A DNA stretch of 64,000 nt from an uncultured Oscillospiraceae bacterium (GTDB lineage: Bacteria; Bacillota; Clostridia; Oscillospirales; Ruminococcaceae). The notes under the pieces were generated by a model that did not search any database, was not told the origin of the DNA, and worked only from the letters and a program-made list of their open reading frames with translations. The position numbers and the translations under genes are program-made. Location of the stretch: positions 1-64,000 of the forward strand of contig UQGL01000005.1 in NCBI GenBank assembly GCA_900540595.1, given 5' to 3'. Shown piece after piece: positions 14,867-22,185 of the stretch (within the stretch, counting starts at the first letter, position 1; every line of letters starts with the position of its first letter).

Positions 14867-16938
14867 GCCGCCCCGAGATTCTGGCCCCGGCGGGAAACCG
14901 TGAGATGCTTGGCGCCGCTGTATTCAGCGGCGCTGATGCTGTTTATCTGGGGCTGACCGGCTTTAACGCCCGCCGCACGGCGGGCAATTTCACCCCGGAG
15001 GAGCTGCAGGAGGCCGTTTCCTTCTGCCACGCCCGCGGGGTCAAGGTCCATGTGACGCTGAATACGCTGGTCTATGACCGTGAGCTGGCAGGGCTGGCCG
15101 ATGCGGTGCGCGCTGTGGCTGCGGCCGGGGCGGACGCCGTGATCGCCGATGATCTTGCCACGGCGCAGTTGGTCAAGAGCATCGCACCAACGCTGCACCT
15201 GCACGGCTCGACCCAGATGAGCGTTCACACGCCCGAGGGGGCGAAGGAACTGGCTGCGCTGGGCTATGACCGCGTGATTTTGGCGCGTGAATTGTCGCTT
15301 GAGGAGATCCGCGCTGTCTGCGAGGCCAGCCCCATCGAGGTCGAGGTCTTTGTCCACGGGGCGCTCTGCATGGGCGTGTCCGGCCAGTGCATGATGAGCG
15401 CATTTCTGGGCGGGCGCAGCGGCAACCGGGGTGCCTGCGCAGGGCCCTGCCGCCTGCCGTTTGATGCAAGCCCCAACCTGCGCCCGGGTCAACCGGGCCG
15501 GGCCTGCCACCTGAGCCTGAAGGATATGGACTACATCCCGCATCTGCGGGAGCTGATGGACGCGGGCGTGGCCAGTGTCAAAATTGAGGGCCGCCTGCGC
15601 ACGCCTGAGTATGCGGCGGCGGTCGTCACGGCCTGCCGCGCCGTCTGCGCGGGGCAGCCCTACGATGAAAAGCTGGTGCGGGACATCTTCTCCCGCTCGG
15701 GCTTTACGGACGGTTACCTCATGAACCGCAACGACGGCAAAATGTTCGGTGTGCGCACCGAGGCAGATGCCGAGGCTACCCGCGCTGCCACCCCGAAAGC
15801 ACGCGAGCTGTTCCGCCGTGAGCTGCAGCGCGTGCCGGTGCGCTACACCGTCAGCGGCGGTGTGGAGGACGGCGGCGTCAAGCTGACGGCCGCCGATGCG
15901 GACGGCCATAAGGTCAGCGTCTACAGCGCCGATGAGCCGCAGCCCGCCCAAAAGGACCCGCTGCCCGGCGTTGAGCGCGCCCTCGGCAAGACGGGCGGCA
16001 CGCCGTTCGTTATGGCGGGGCTGACCGCCGAGGCAGGGGAGGGGGGCCTGGGCTTCCTGCCCGGCTCCGTCTGGAACGAAATGCGCCGCGAGGCGCTGGA
16101 CAAGCTGCTGGAAAAGCGCAGCGAAGTCCGGCCACACGCCACGCAGGATATAACGCTGCCCGCCTACCCGGCGCACACCGTCGGGCAAGTCCCGGCGCTG
16201 GCTGCCCGCTTTGCCAACGCGGCCCAATGCCCGGCGGACGCTGTGGAAAAGCTGAAATACCTGATTTTCCCGATTGCCGAGGCGGAGAGCATCCCCGCCG
16301 CATGGCGCGAAAAAACGCTGCTGGAGCTGCCGCGCGTTATGTTCGGAAAGCTGGAGCAAAAGACCGCCGCCCGGCTGGATGCCCTGCAGGACGCAGGCTT
16401 TGCAGGCGCGGTCGTCAACAACCCCGCGCAGCTTCGCCTTGCGGACGGCTGGACGCTGTACGGCGGACTCGGTCTTAATGTCACAAACCCGATGAGTGCT
16501 GCCCGCTATGCGGCGCTTGGCATGCAGGGCATGCTGCTGCAGCCCGAGACTGCCCTGACCGCCATGACGGCCATCGCCCCCGGTGTGCCGACGGCGGCGC
16601 TGTGCTACGGCCACCTGCCGCTGATGCTGACCCGTGCCTGCCCTTTGCGCAATGTGCGGGACTGCGGCAAATGTCAGGGCGGCGGCACACTGCGCGACCG
16701 CAAGGGCCGCGACTTTACCGTGACCTGCTCGGCCCCCGGCGGGGCCGGTGTGCGCACGGTGTACAACCCTGTGCCCCTCTATATGGGTGAGCGCCTGCGT
16801 GAGATGCCGGTCGATGTGGCGATCGCAGCCTTTACCACCGAGACCCCGGCCCGCGCTGCCCAGATTTTGGCAATGCTTTTGGACGCCCGCCCGTTTGACA
16901 ATGAGTTTACGAGAGGGCTATACTATACCAATAACTAA
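14863..16938 (+). CDS. U32 family peptidase (with DUF3656-type C-terminal region)
   Basis: A 691-residue protein. The U32 barrel occupies about residues 1-300 and carries the signature VFVHGALCMGVSGQCMMS with Cys169 and Cys176, then GNRGACAGPCR with Cys192 and Cys196. These four cysteines probably bind an iron-sulfur cluster. Characterised relatives such as RlhA and TrhP hydroxylate 23S rRNA or tRNA, so an RNA-modifying role is at least as likely as proteolysis. The C-terminal half has a second barrel-like region and a late CPLRNVRDCGKCQGG cysteine group near 590-605. It is translationally coupled to zapA by a 4-bp overlap. Confidence 0.83.
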   Translation: MSRPEILAPAGNREMLGAAVFSGADAVYLGLTGFNARRTAGNFTPEELQEAVSFCHARGVKVHVTLNTLVYDRELAGLADAVRAVAAAGADAVIADDLATAQLVKSIAPTLHLHGSTQMSVHTPEGAKELAALGYDRVILARELSLEEIRAVCEASPIEVEVFVHGALCMGVSGQCMMSAFLGGRSGNRGACAGPCRLPFDASPNLRPGQPGRACHLSLKDMDYIPHLRELMDAGVASVKIEGRLRTPEYAAAVVTACRAVCAGQPYDEKLVRDIFSRSGFTDGYLMNRNDGKMFGVRTEADAEATRAATPKARELFRRELQRVPVRYTVSGGVEDGGVKLTAADADGHKVSVYSADEPQPAQKDPLPGVERALGKTGGTPFVMAGLTAEAGEGGLGFLPGSVWNEMRREALDKLLEKRSEVRPHATQDITLPAYPAHTVGQVPALAARFANAAQCPADAVEKLKYLIFPIAEAESIPAAWREKTLLELPRVMFGKLEQKTAARLDALQDAGFAGAVVNNPAQLRLADGWTLYGGLGLNVTNPMSAARYAALGMQGMLLQPETALTAMTAIAPGVPTAALCYGHLPLMLTRACPLRNVRDCGKCQGGGTLRDRKGRDFTVTCSAPGGAGVRTVYNPVPLYMGERLREMPVDVAIAAFTTETPARAAQILAMLLDARPFDNEFTRGLYYTNN

Positions 16939-16939
16939 A

Positions 16940-17080
16940 TAGATAAAAGATAATAGATAATAGATAATAAATGATGTGGATTTTTGCCCGCAGGGCAAAA
17001 ACGAAATTTTGAGCGGCGCGCAGCGCTGCGATCCACCAGATTTTTTATCTTTTATCCTTTATCTATTATCTTTTTTGGAG
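16940..17080. repeat. AT-rich inverted-repeat element between the U32 gene and dut
   Basis: Left arm (about 16942-16982) contains AGATAATAGATAATAGATAA and ends GATGTGGAT. Right arm (about 17030-17076) is an imperfect inverted copy starting ATCCACCAG and ending CTATTATCTTTTTT. Between the arms is a GC-rich core with TTTTGCCC/GGGCAAAA and GCGCGCAGCGCTGCG hairpins. The element of about 140 bp fits exactly between the U32 stop codon and the dut ribosome-binding site. It encodes no protein and looks like a miniature inverted-repeat element. Confidence 0.65.
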
Positions 17081-17086
17081 GCTCCC

Positions 17087-17530
17087 ATGACCCCTACTGT
17101 GAAATACAAAAAATTAGACCCCCGCGCGGTCGTGCCGACCTATGCCACCCCCGGTGCGGCGGCGGCCGATCTGTGCGCGGTGCTGGATGAACCGCTGACG
17201 CTGGCCCCGATGCAGCGCACGCTGGTGCCCACCGGCCTTGCCATTGAGCTGCCGGATGCAGGGTGTGTTGCCCTTGTCTACGCCCGCAGCGGCCTGTCCA
17301 TCAAGCACGGCCTCTGTATGGCAAACGGTGTCGGCGTCATTGACAGCGATTACCGCGGTGAGCTGCGCGTGCCAATGGTGAATCTGTCCAACGAACCCTA
17401 TACCATCCAGCCCGGTGAACGGGTCGCCCAGCTCTGCATCGCCCCCGTCTGGCAGGCGGCCTTCACGGCCGCCGATGCCCTGAGCGATACCGACCGTGGT
17501 GCGGGCGGCTTCGGCTCAACGGGAAAATAA
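17087..17530 (+). CDS. dut: dUTP diphosphatase
   Basis: A 147-residue trimeric dUTPase that hydrolyses dUTP to dUMP and PPi, keeping uracil out of DNA. Motifs are TPGAAAADL (I, about 20-28), ARSGLS (II, about 66-71), GVGVIDSDYRGEL (III, about 81-93), PGERVAQL (IV, about 109-116) and RGAGGFGSTG (V, about 137-146). The start at 17087 has GGAGG 8 bp upstream; an extended frame beginning at 16976 would run through the AT-rich repeat and is rejected. Confidence 0.93.
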   Translation: MTPTVKYKKLDPRAVVPTYATPGAAAADLCAVLDEPLTLAPMQRTLVPTGLAIELPDAGCVALVYARSGLSIKHGLCMANGVGVIDSDYRGELRVPMVNLSNEPYTIQPGERVAQLCIAPVWQAAFTAADALSDTDRGAGGFGSTGK

Positions 17531-17540
17531 AAAACAGAAA

Positions 17541-17694
17541 GGCTTCCCCCGCGGGGGAAGCTGTCAGCGGCCCCGCCCGCTGACTGATGAGGGCCGACCT
17601 TGCGGCAATAACCCGCTTACGGGCCGCCGCCGTAAACCTGCCCCTCATCCGGCCTCGGTCGGGGCCTCGGCCACCTTCCCCCAAGGGGGAAGGC
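17541..17694. repeat. Inverted CTTCCCC-type intergenic element
   Basis: A 154-bp element with end hairpins GCTTCCCCC/GGGGGAAGC and CCTTCCCCC/GGGGGAAGG, an internal CGCTGACTGATGAGG and an opposing CCCCTCATCCGGCC. It is built like the copy at 11635-11777. It fills most of the dut-maf gap. Confidence 0.75.
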
Positions 17695-17775
17695 AATTAA
17701 ATTTACGATTTTTCCTTGTTTCGCCACATTCCGCATATAAACGCTCCTTATAATAAACGAGAAAGGAAGCACACC

Positions 17776-18330
17776 ATGGCTCTGATCCTTGCCTCCGGCA
17801 GTCCGCGCCGCCGTGAGCTGATGTCCCTTATCACGCCCGAATACACCGTGATCACCAGCGAGCTTGACGAAACGAAGATCGCGGCGGATTCCCCGGCCCA
17901 GCTGGCCAAGGCGCTTGCCACCGCCAAGGCCCGCGCTGTGGCCGAGGAACGCCCCGATGACATCGTCTGCGGCTTTGATACGGTGGTCGAGTGTGAGGGA
18001 AAGGTGTTCGGCAAGCCAAAGGACGAGGCCGATGCGGTGCGGATGCTGCACGCCCTCTCCGGGCGGGAGCATCGTGTCCACACCGGGGTCTGCATCTGCT
18101 GCGGCCGCCGCGCGGCAGCAACGGTGGAGACAACGATCGTCCATTTTTCGCCCATTGACGAAGCGGATCTGCTCGCCTATGTGCGCACGCCTGAGCCCTA
18201 CGATAAGGCGGGCGCCTACGCAATTCAGGGGCATGCAGCGCTGTGGTGTGCCGGCATCGAAGGGTGCTACTACAACATTATGGGGCTGCCGGTCCACCGC
18301 ACGGCACAGCTGCTGCGGGAATTCCAATAA
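17776..18330 (+). CDS. maf: Maf family nucleotide pyrophosphatase
   Basis: A 184-residue Maf/HAM1-fold pyrophosphatase that removes non-canonical nucleotides such as dTTP/UTP analogues. The N-terminal ASGSPRRREL (residues 6-15) binds phosphates; GFDTVV near 66 holds the catalytic Asp; GKPKDEADA, SGREHRVHTGV and EPYDKAGAYAIQG are further family blocks. GAAAGGAAG precedes the ATG. A mreB homologue follows at 81 bp, an adjacency often seen around maf in Firmicutes. A -10-like TATAAT is at 17749-17754 but no convincing -35 was found. Confidence 0.9.
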   Translation: MALILASGSPRRRELMSLITPEYTVITSELDETKIAADSPAQLAKALATAKARAVAEERPDDIVCGFDTVVECEGKVFGKPKDEADAVRMLHALSGREHRVHTGVCICCGRRAAATVETTIVHFSPIDEADLLAYVRTPEPYDKAGAYAIQGHAALWCAGIEGCYYNIMGLPVHRTAQLLREFQ

Positions 18331-18411
18331 CGCCGTACAGCCCCGCAGACGGGGGACTGTATGGGAAGAATCTGCAACTTTTTTACATGCTTTTTCGGGA
18401 GAATACACGCT

Positions 18412-19431
18412 ATGTTTACCAAAGACATCGGCATTGATCTGGGTACCGCCAACACACTGGTCTATATGAAGGGCCGCGGCATCATCATGCGGGAGCCGAG
18501 CGTTGTCGCCGTGGATCCGCGCAGCGATGAGCTGCGGGTGCGCAGCGTCGGGCATGAGGCCAAGGCAGTCATCGGCCGCGCGCCGGGCTCCATTGTGGCC
18601 GTGCGCCCGCTCAAGGACGGCGTCATCGCCGACTTTGACATTACGGCCGCCATGCTGCAGAGCTTTATCCGTCAGGCCTGCGGCAGCACCCTGCTGGCCC
18701 GGCCCCGGGTCGTTATCTGCGTACCGTCCGGCGTTACCGAGGTCGAGCGCCGTGCCGTGCGTCAGGCAGCCGCCAAGGCGGGCGCGCGGCAGGTCACGGT
18801 CATTGAGGAACCGATGGCTGCCGCCATCGGCAGCGGCCTGCCCACCACCGATGCAGTCGGCAGCATGATCGTTGACATCGGCGGCGGCACGGCGGAGGTG
18901 GCTGTTATCAGCCTGTCGGGCATTGTGGCCAGCCGCAGCGTCCGCTGTGCGGGCGACGCCCTTGACCAGAGCATTATCGCCTTCATCAAGCGCAAATACA
19001 ACCTGCTGGTGGGTGAGCGCACGGCCGAGCAGATCAAGATCGAGATCGGCTCCGCCTGCCCGCAGGACCCCGAGACCAGCATGGAGATCAAGGGCCGCAA
19101 CCTCGTGGACGGACTGCCCAAGGACATTCTGATCCGGTCGGAGGAGGTCCGCGATGCAATGAGCGAATGTCTGCTGCGCATCGTGGAGGCCATCAAGGAT
19201 ACGCTGGAATGCACCCCGCCCGAGCTGTCCAGCGACATCATCGACCGCGGCATCATGCTTTCGGGCGGCGGTGCACTGCTGCGCGGGCTGGATACCCTGA
19301 TCCAGAACGAGACCGGCATTGATGTCCATATCGCCGAGGCCCCGCTCGACTGCGTGGCGCTGGGCGCCGGGGCCGTGCTGGATAACCCCGAGCTTGCCGG
19401 CAAGCGAAAAGAAGAGATGAGCTATCTGTAA
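18412..19431 (+). CDS. mreB: MreB/Mbl family rod-shape actin homologue
   Basis: A 339-residue bacterial actin that organises cell-wall synthesis. ATP-binding blocks are DIGIDLGTANTLVYM at residues 5-19 (phosphate 1), IEEPMAAAIGSGLP, DIGGGTAEVAVIS near 155-170 (phosphate 2) and LSGGGALLRGL near 285 (adenosine). Start 18412 gives the canonical N-terminus with GGGAGA upstream; an upstream ATG at 18361 would add 17 residues not typical of the family. No mreC or mreD is adjacent. MreB and Mbl paralogues cannot be separated here. Confidence 0.9.
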   Translation: MFTKDIGIDLGTANTLVYMKGRGIIMREPSVVAVDPRSDELRVRSVGHEAKAVIGRAPGSIVAVRPLKDGVIADFDITAAMLQSFIRQACGSTLLARPRVVICVPSGVTEVERRAVRQAAAKAGARQVTVIEEPMAAAIGSGLPTTDAVGSMIVDIGGGTAEVAVISLSGIVASRSVRCAGDALDQSIIAFIKRKYNLLVGERTAEQIKIEIGSACPQDPETSMEIKGRNLVDGLPKDILIRSEEVRDAMSECLLRIVEAIKDTLECTPPELSSDIIDRGIMLSGGGALLRGLDTLIQNETGIDVHIAEAPLDCVALGAGAVLDNPELAGKRKEEMSYL

Positions 19432-19438
19432 AATCTCC

Positions 19439-19466
19439 AGCCTTCCCCCTAAGGGGGGGGGGGAAA
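19439..19466. repeat. Partial CTTCCCC-type repeat with an 11-G homopolymer
   Basis: CCTTCCCCCTAA is followed by a run of eleven G (19453-19463). It lies about 40 bp ahead of the sigma-factor promoter. It looks like half of the CTTCCCC-type element with an expanded G tract, and its length may vary between cells or reflect assembly error. Confidence 0.6.
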
Positions 19467-19504
19467 AGCCTTTCCTTTTTCCTGCCGAACCGCCGAAAAA
19501 AAGA

Positions 19505-19533
19505 TTGACAAACGGCGCGATTCCAGCTATTAT
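19505..19533 (+). promoter_or_regulatory. Promoter of the sigma-70 family gene
   Basis: TTGACA (19505-19510) and TATTAT (19528-19533) are 17 bp apart. Confidence 0.82.
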
Positions 19534-19564
19534 TAAGTTGTTCGCATCTTCCCGGAGGAATACC

Positions 19565-20137
19565 ATGCCCTTGCCAAAGTCTATGATCGAGGCGGAGCTG
19601 CCCGCCCGCGCACAGCAGGGGGATGAAAATGCGCTTGCCGCGCTCATCGCCCGCATGATGCCTGCCATCCGCAAGGGAGCCGCCGACTGTACGGCCCCGG
19701 GCTTGGATTTTGACGATGCTGTGCAGGAGGGGCTGATCGGTCTGTTCCGCGCTGTGCGGGAGTATGACCCTGCAGCGGGCCCGACCTTTGCTGCCTTTGC
19801 TGCGGCAAGCATCCGCCATGCCCAGCAGGACGCCCGCCGTGCCGCGCTGCGCAAAAAGCATGCGCCGCTGAATTTCAGCGTGCCGCTGCCCGATGCACAG
19901 CAAAGCACCGACACCCGCCCCGGACCGGAGGAAATTGCCATCTCCGGCGAACAATATGCCGACACGATGCGCCGTATGCAGACCGAGCTTTCCGAGCTTG
20001 AGCGCCGGGTGCTGATGGCCGGACTGGAGGGCAGGACCCCCGCGCAGACTGCGCAGGAGCTGGGCCTGCCTGCCAAAAATGTGGCCAATGCTCTGGCCCG
20101 TGCCCGCCGCAAGCTGCGCGGCGGCCAAAACCCCTAG
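19565..20137 (+). CDS. Sigma-70 family RNA polymerase sigma factor (SigH-like)
   Basis: A 190-residue alternative sigma factor. Region 2 is visible as LDFDDAVQEGLIGLFRAVREYDP at about residues 46-68 with the following FAAFAAASIRHAQQ. Region 4 helix-turn-helix is ELERRVLMAGLEGRTPAQTAQELGLPAKNV at about 143-172. The size and the DFDDAVQEGLIGL block resemble the SigH/sporulation-type group, but no sporulation gene is in the window. CCGGAGGA lies just before the ATG. No anti-sigma partner is next to it; the target regulon is unknown. Confidence 0.8.
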   Translation: MPLPKSMIEAELPARAQQGDENALAALIARMMPAIRKGAADCTAPGLDFDDAVQEGLIGLFRAVREYDPAAGPTFAAFAAASIRHAQQDARRAALRKKHAPLNFSVPLPDAQQSTDTRPGPEEIAISGEQYADTMRRMQTELSELERRVLMAGLEGRTPAQTAQELGLPAKNVANALARARRKLRGGQNP

Positions 20138-20270
20138 GATTCAGGTGATCTGCCTGCATCATATATCAACCTGCCCCCAGTAGCGCCTAAAATCAGTTCA
20201 GTTGGTCCATTCCCATTGCGTTGTTTTAGATTCTTCCGCGGGCAAAATAAACACAGAGGAGATACCCACT

Positions 20271-20549
20271 ATGTTCGAAGACAAGACTTTGGTATGCAAG
20301 GATTGCGGCAAGGAGTTCGTTTGGACCGCCGGCGAGCAGGAGTTCTACGCCAGCCGTGGTTTTGAGAACCAGCCCCAGCGCTGCAAGCCCTGCCGCGATG
20401 CCCGCAAGAACTCTACCCGCGGTGAGCGCCAGATGTTCGACGCCGTCTGCGCCAGCTGCGGCAAGACCTGCAAGGTTCCCTTCCAGCCCCGCGAGGACCG
20501 TCCGGTCTACTGCAGCGAGTGCTTTGCCAAGATGAAGGAGAACGGCTGA
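20271..20549 (+). CDS. Zinc-ribbon domain protein (zf-trcl type)
   Basis: A 92-residue small protein with two zinc-ribbon halves. The first is CKDCGKEFVWTAGEQEFY ... QRCKPCRDARK at about residues 10-45; the second is CASCGKTCKVPFQPREDRPVYCSECFAKM at about 60-88. Both have CxxC pairs spaced as in family members that are annotated only as probable zinc-binding proteins. CAGAGGAGA precedes the ATG. A weak promoter-like pair TTGGTC/TTTAGA (20202-20230) lies upstream. Function unknown; nucleic-acid binding is a reasonable guess. Confidence 0.8.
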   Translation: MFEDKTLVCKDCGKEFVWTAGEQEFYASRGFENQPQRCKPCRDARKNSTRGERQMFDAVCASCGKTCKVPFQPREDRPVYCSECFAKMKENG

Positions 20550-20594
20550 TTTTACGCGGCTTCGTGTAAACTGAGTTGAATTTTTTCCATTCCG

Positions 20595-20628
20595 CGCCCC
20601 GGCCTAACCGCCGGGGCGTGGTTTGTTA
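20595..20628 (+). terminator. Possible terminator between the zinc-ribbon and GT39-like genes
   Basis: CGCCCCGG (20595-20602) pairs with CCGGGGCG (20611-20618) and is followed by TGGTTTGTT, an imperfect U-tract. It may be leaky. Confidence 0.45.
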
Positions 20629-20641
20629 TGGGGGACGGACG

Positions 20642-22078
20642 ATGACAGTGAAACAAAAAACGCAGCGCGCAGTATGGCTGCTGGGTATCGCGGCGCTGGT
20701 GCTGGTGTGGTGCAGCAAATCCTCGCCCCTGTATGCTTTCAACGACTGGATGGACGCAAACATTTTTTTCACGATGGGCAAGTCGATGCTCCACGGCAGA
20801 GTGCTGTACCGGGATGTGTTTGACCACAAGGGTCCGGTGCTGTATCTTCTCTATGGGCTGGCCGCCTGTGTGGACAATACCGGCTTTGGCGGCGTGCTGC
20901 TGCTGGAGACAGCGGCCTTTGCGGCCTTTCTCTGGCTGGGGCTCCGCAGTGCCGAGGTGATTTGCGGCCGGGCGCTGCACCCTGCATGGACGGCACTGCC
21001 CGCTGCGGCTGTTGCCGCCAGCCGTGCCTTCTCCCACGGCGGCAGTGCCGAGGAGCTGCTCCTGCCTCTGCTGGCGGCGGCGCTTTTTGGCGCTGTAAGC
21101 ACCCTGCGGGCATCCCGCCCCATGCCGCTGCGCCGTGTTGTGCTGCACGGCTTTTTGGCAGGGTGCGCACTCTGGCTCAAATACACGGTGCTGGGCTTTT
21201 ATCTTGTCTGGGCGGTGCTGCTGGCGGTGCTCTATCTGCGGCGCGGCTGGCGCGGGCCGCTCGGCCGTGCCGTCGGGGCTTATCTCGGCGGCATGGCGCT
21301 CGCTACACTGCCGTGGGTCGTCTACTTCGGCGTGCAGGGTGCGCTGGGGGACTGGTTCACCTGCTACTTCTATGATAACCTCTTCCTTTATAAGGGGGAG
21401 GGCGGCGGTGCGGCAGCGCTCGCACAGCATCTCTGGTGGGCGGTGCGTGATGCCCTGCCTGCTGCGGTGCTGCTGGCGGTATTTTTGCTGTGGGCGGCGC
21501 TTCACCGGCCCGCTGCGGCGGGAGCTGTGGCGGCCCTTGCGGCGGGGCTGGCCTTCACCAGCCTGATGGGCGGGTATCTCGTATACTACGGGCTGGTGCT
21601 GAGCGTTTTTGCTCCGCTGGGGCTGGTGCCGCTGATCCTCCTTGTGGAAAAGTGCAAAACCCCCGCCGCCGCAAAGCGCCTTGCACCGGTAGCCGCCGTG
21701 GCGCTGGCGCTGGTCTGGTGCGTGACGCGCAGCCCCAACCGGGCCTTGCGCTGGCGCACGGCCGACAGTATGCCGCAGCGCCGCTTTGCCCGGCAGATCA
21801 ACGGCGCAAGCCTGCTCAACTACGGCACGCTGGACGGCGGCTTTTACACGGCGGCGGGCGTGCTGCCGCCCTGCCGGTATTTCTGCGTGACCAACATGCC
21901 GCTGGATGACCAGTGGGCCGAGCAGAACGCCCTGCTGGCAGAAGGGGGCGTGGACTATGTCGTGGCGCTGACCGGGGATCTGGGCACAGCGTTCCCGCGC
22001 TATGCGGTCGTGGATCAGTGCAGCTGCGACGGCGGCGAGGGGCTGCTGACATGGTATCTCTATAAGCGGCAGGCATGA
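20642..22078 (+). CDS. GT39/ArnT-like polytopic glycosyltransferase
   Basis: A 478-residue membrane protein with about ten or eleven hydrophobic segments. The first extracellular loop contains FNDWMDANIFFTMGKSMLHG and YRDVFDHKGPVLYLLYG near residues 33-75, where GT-C enzymes of the PMT_2/GT39 group carry their catalytic Asp and DH(K/P)P motif. A C-terminal soluble stretch with ADSMPQRRFARQINGASLLNYG follows. It probably transfers a sugar from a lipid-phosphate donor to a surface polymer or protein; donor and acceptor are unknown. The start at 20642 follows GGGGGA. Confidence 0.7.
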   Translation: MTVKQKTQRAVWLLGIAALVLVWCSKSSPLYAFNDWMDANIFFTMGKSMLHGRVLYRDVFDHKGPVLYLLYGLAACVDNTGFGGVLLLETAAFAAFLWLGLRSAEVICGRALHPAWTALPAAAVAASRAFSHGGSAEELLLPLLAAALFGAVSTLRASRPMPLRRVVLHGFLAGCALWLKYTVLGFYLVWAVLLAVLYLRRGWRGPLGRAVGAYLGGMALATLPWVVYFGVQGALGDWFTCYFYDNLFLYKGEGGGAAALAQHLWWAVRDALPAAVLLAVFLLWAALHRPAAAGAVAALAAGLAFTSLMGGYLVYYGLVLSVFAPLGLVPLILLVEKCKTPAAAKRLAPVAAVALALVWCVTRSPNRALRWRTADSMPQRRFARQINGASLLNYGTLDGGFYTAAGVLPPCRYFCVTNMPLDDQWAEQNALLAEGGVDYVVALTGDLGTAFPRYAVVDQCSCDGGEGLLTWYLYKRQA

Positions 22079-22079
22079 T

Positions 22080-22108
22080 TTGCGTTTTTTGCCTGCGTGC
22101 TGTATAAT
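22080..22108 (+). promoter_or_regulatory. Promoter of the DUF2142 gene
   Basis: TTGCGT (22080-22085) and TATAAT (22103-22108) are separated by 17 bp, immediately after the GT39-like stop codon. Confidence 0.78.
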
Positions 22109-22185
22109 GGTACACAGGCAGCCCTTTGCGCTTCTGCCCCTGATTTCAGCAGATATGACTCTGCACATTGCCAGAAAGGCGGACT

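Noticed and set aside
16976..17086. Extended N-terminus of dUTPase
   Set aside because: It would translate the AT-rich inverted element; the ATG at 17087 has a proper SD and begins the conserved domain.
18361..18411. Extended N-terminus of MreB from ATG 18361
   Set aside because: MreB proteins begin near FTKDIGIDLGT; the extra 17 residues have no family support.
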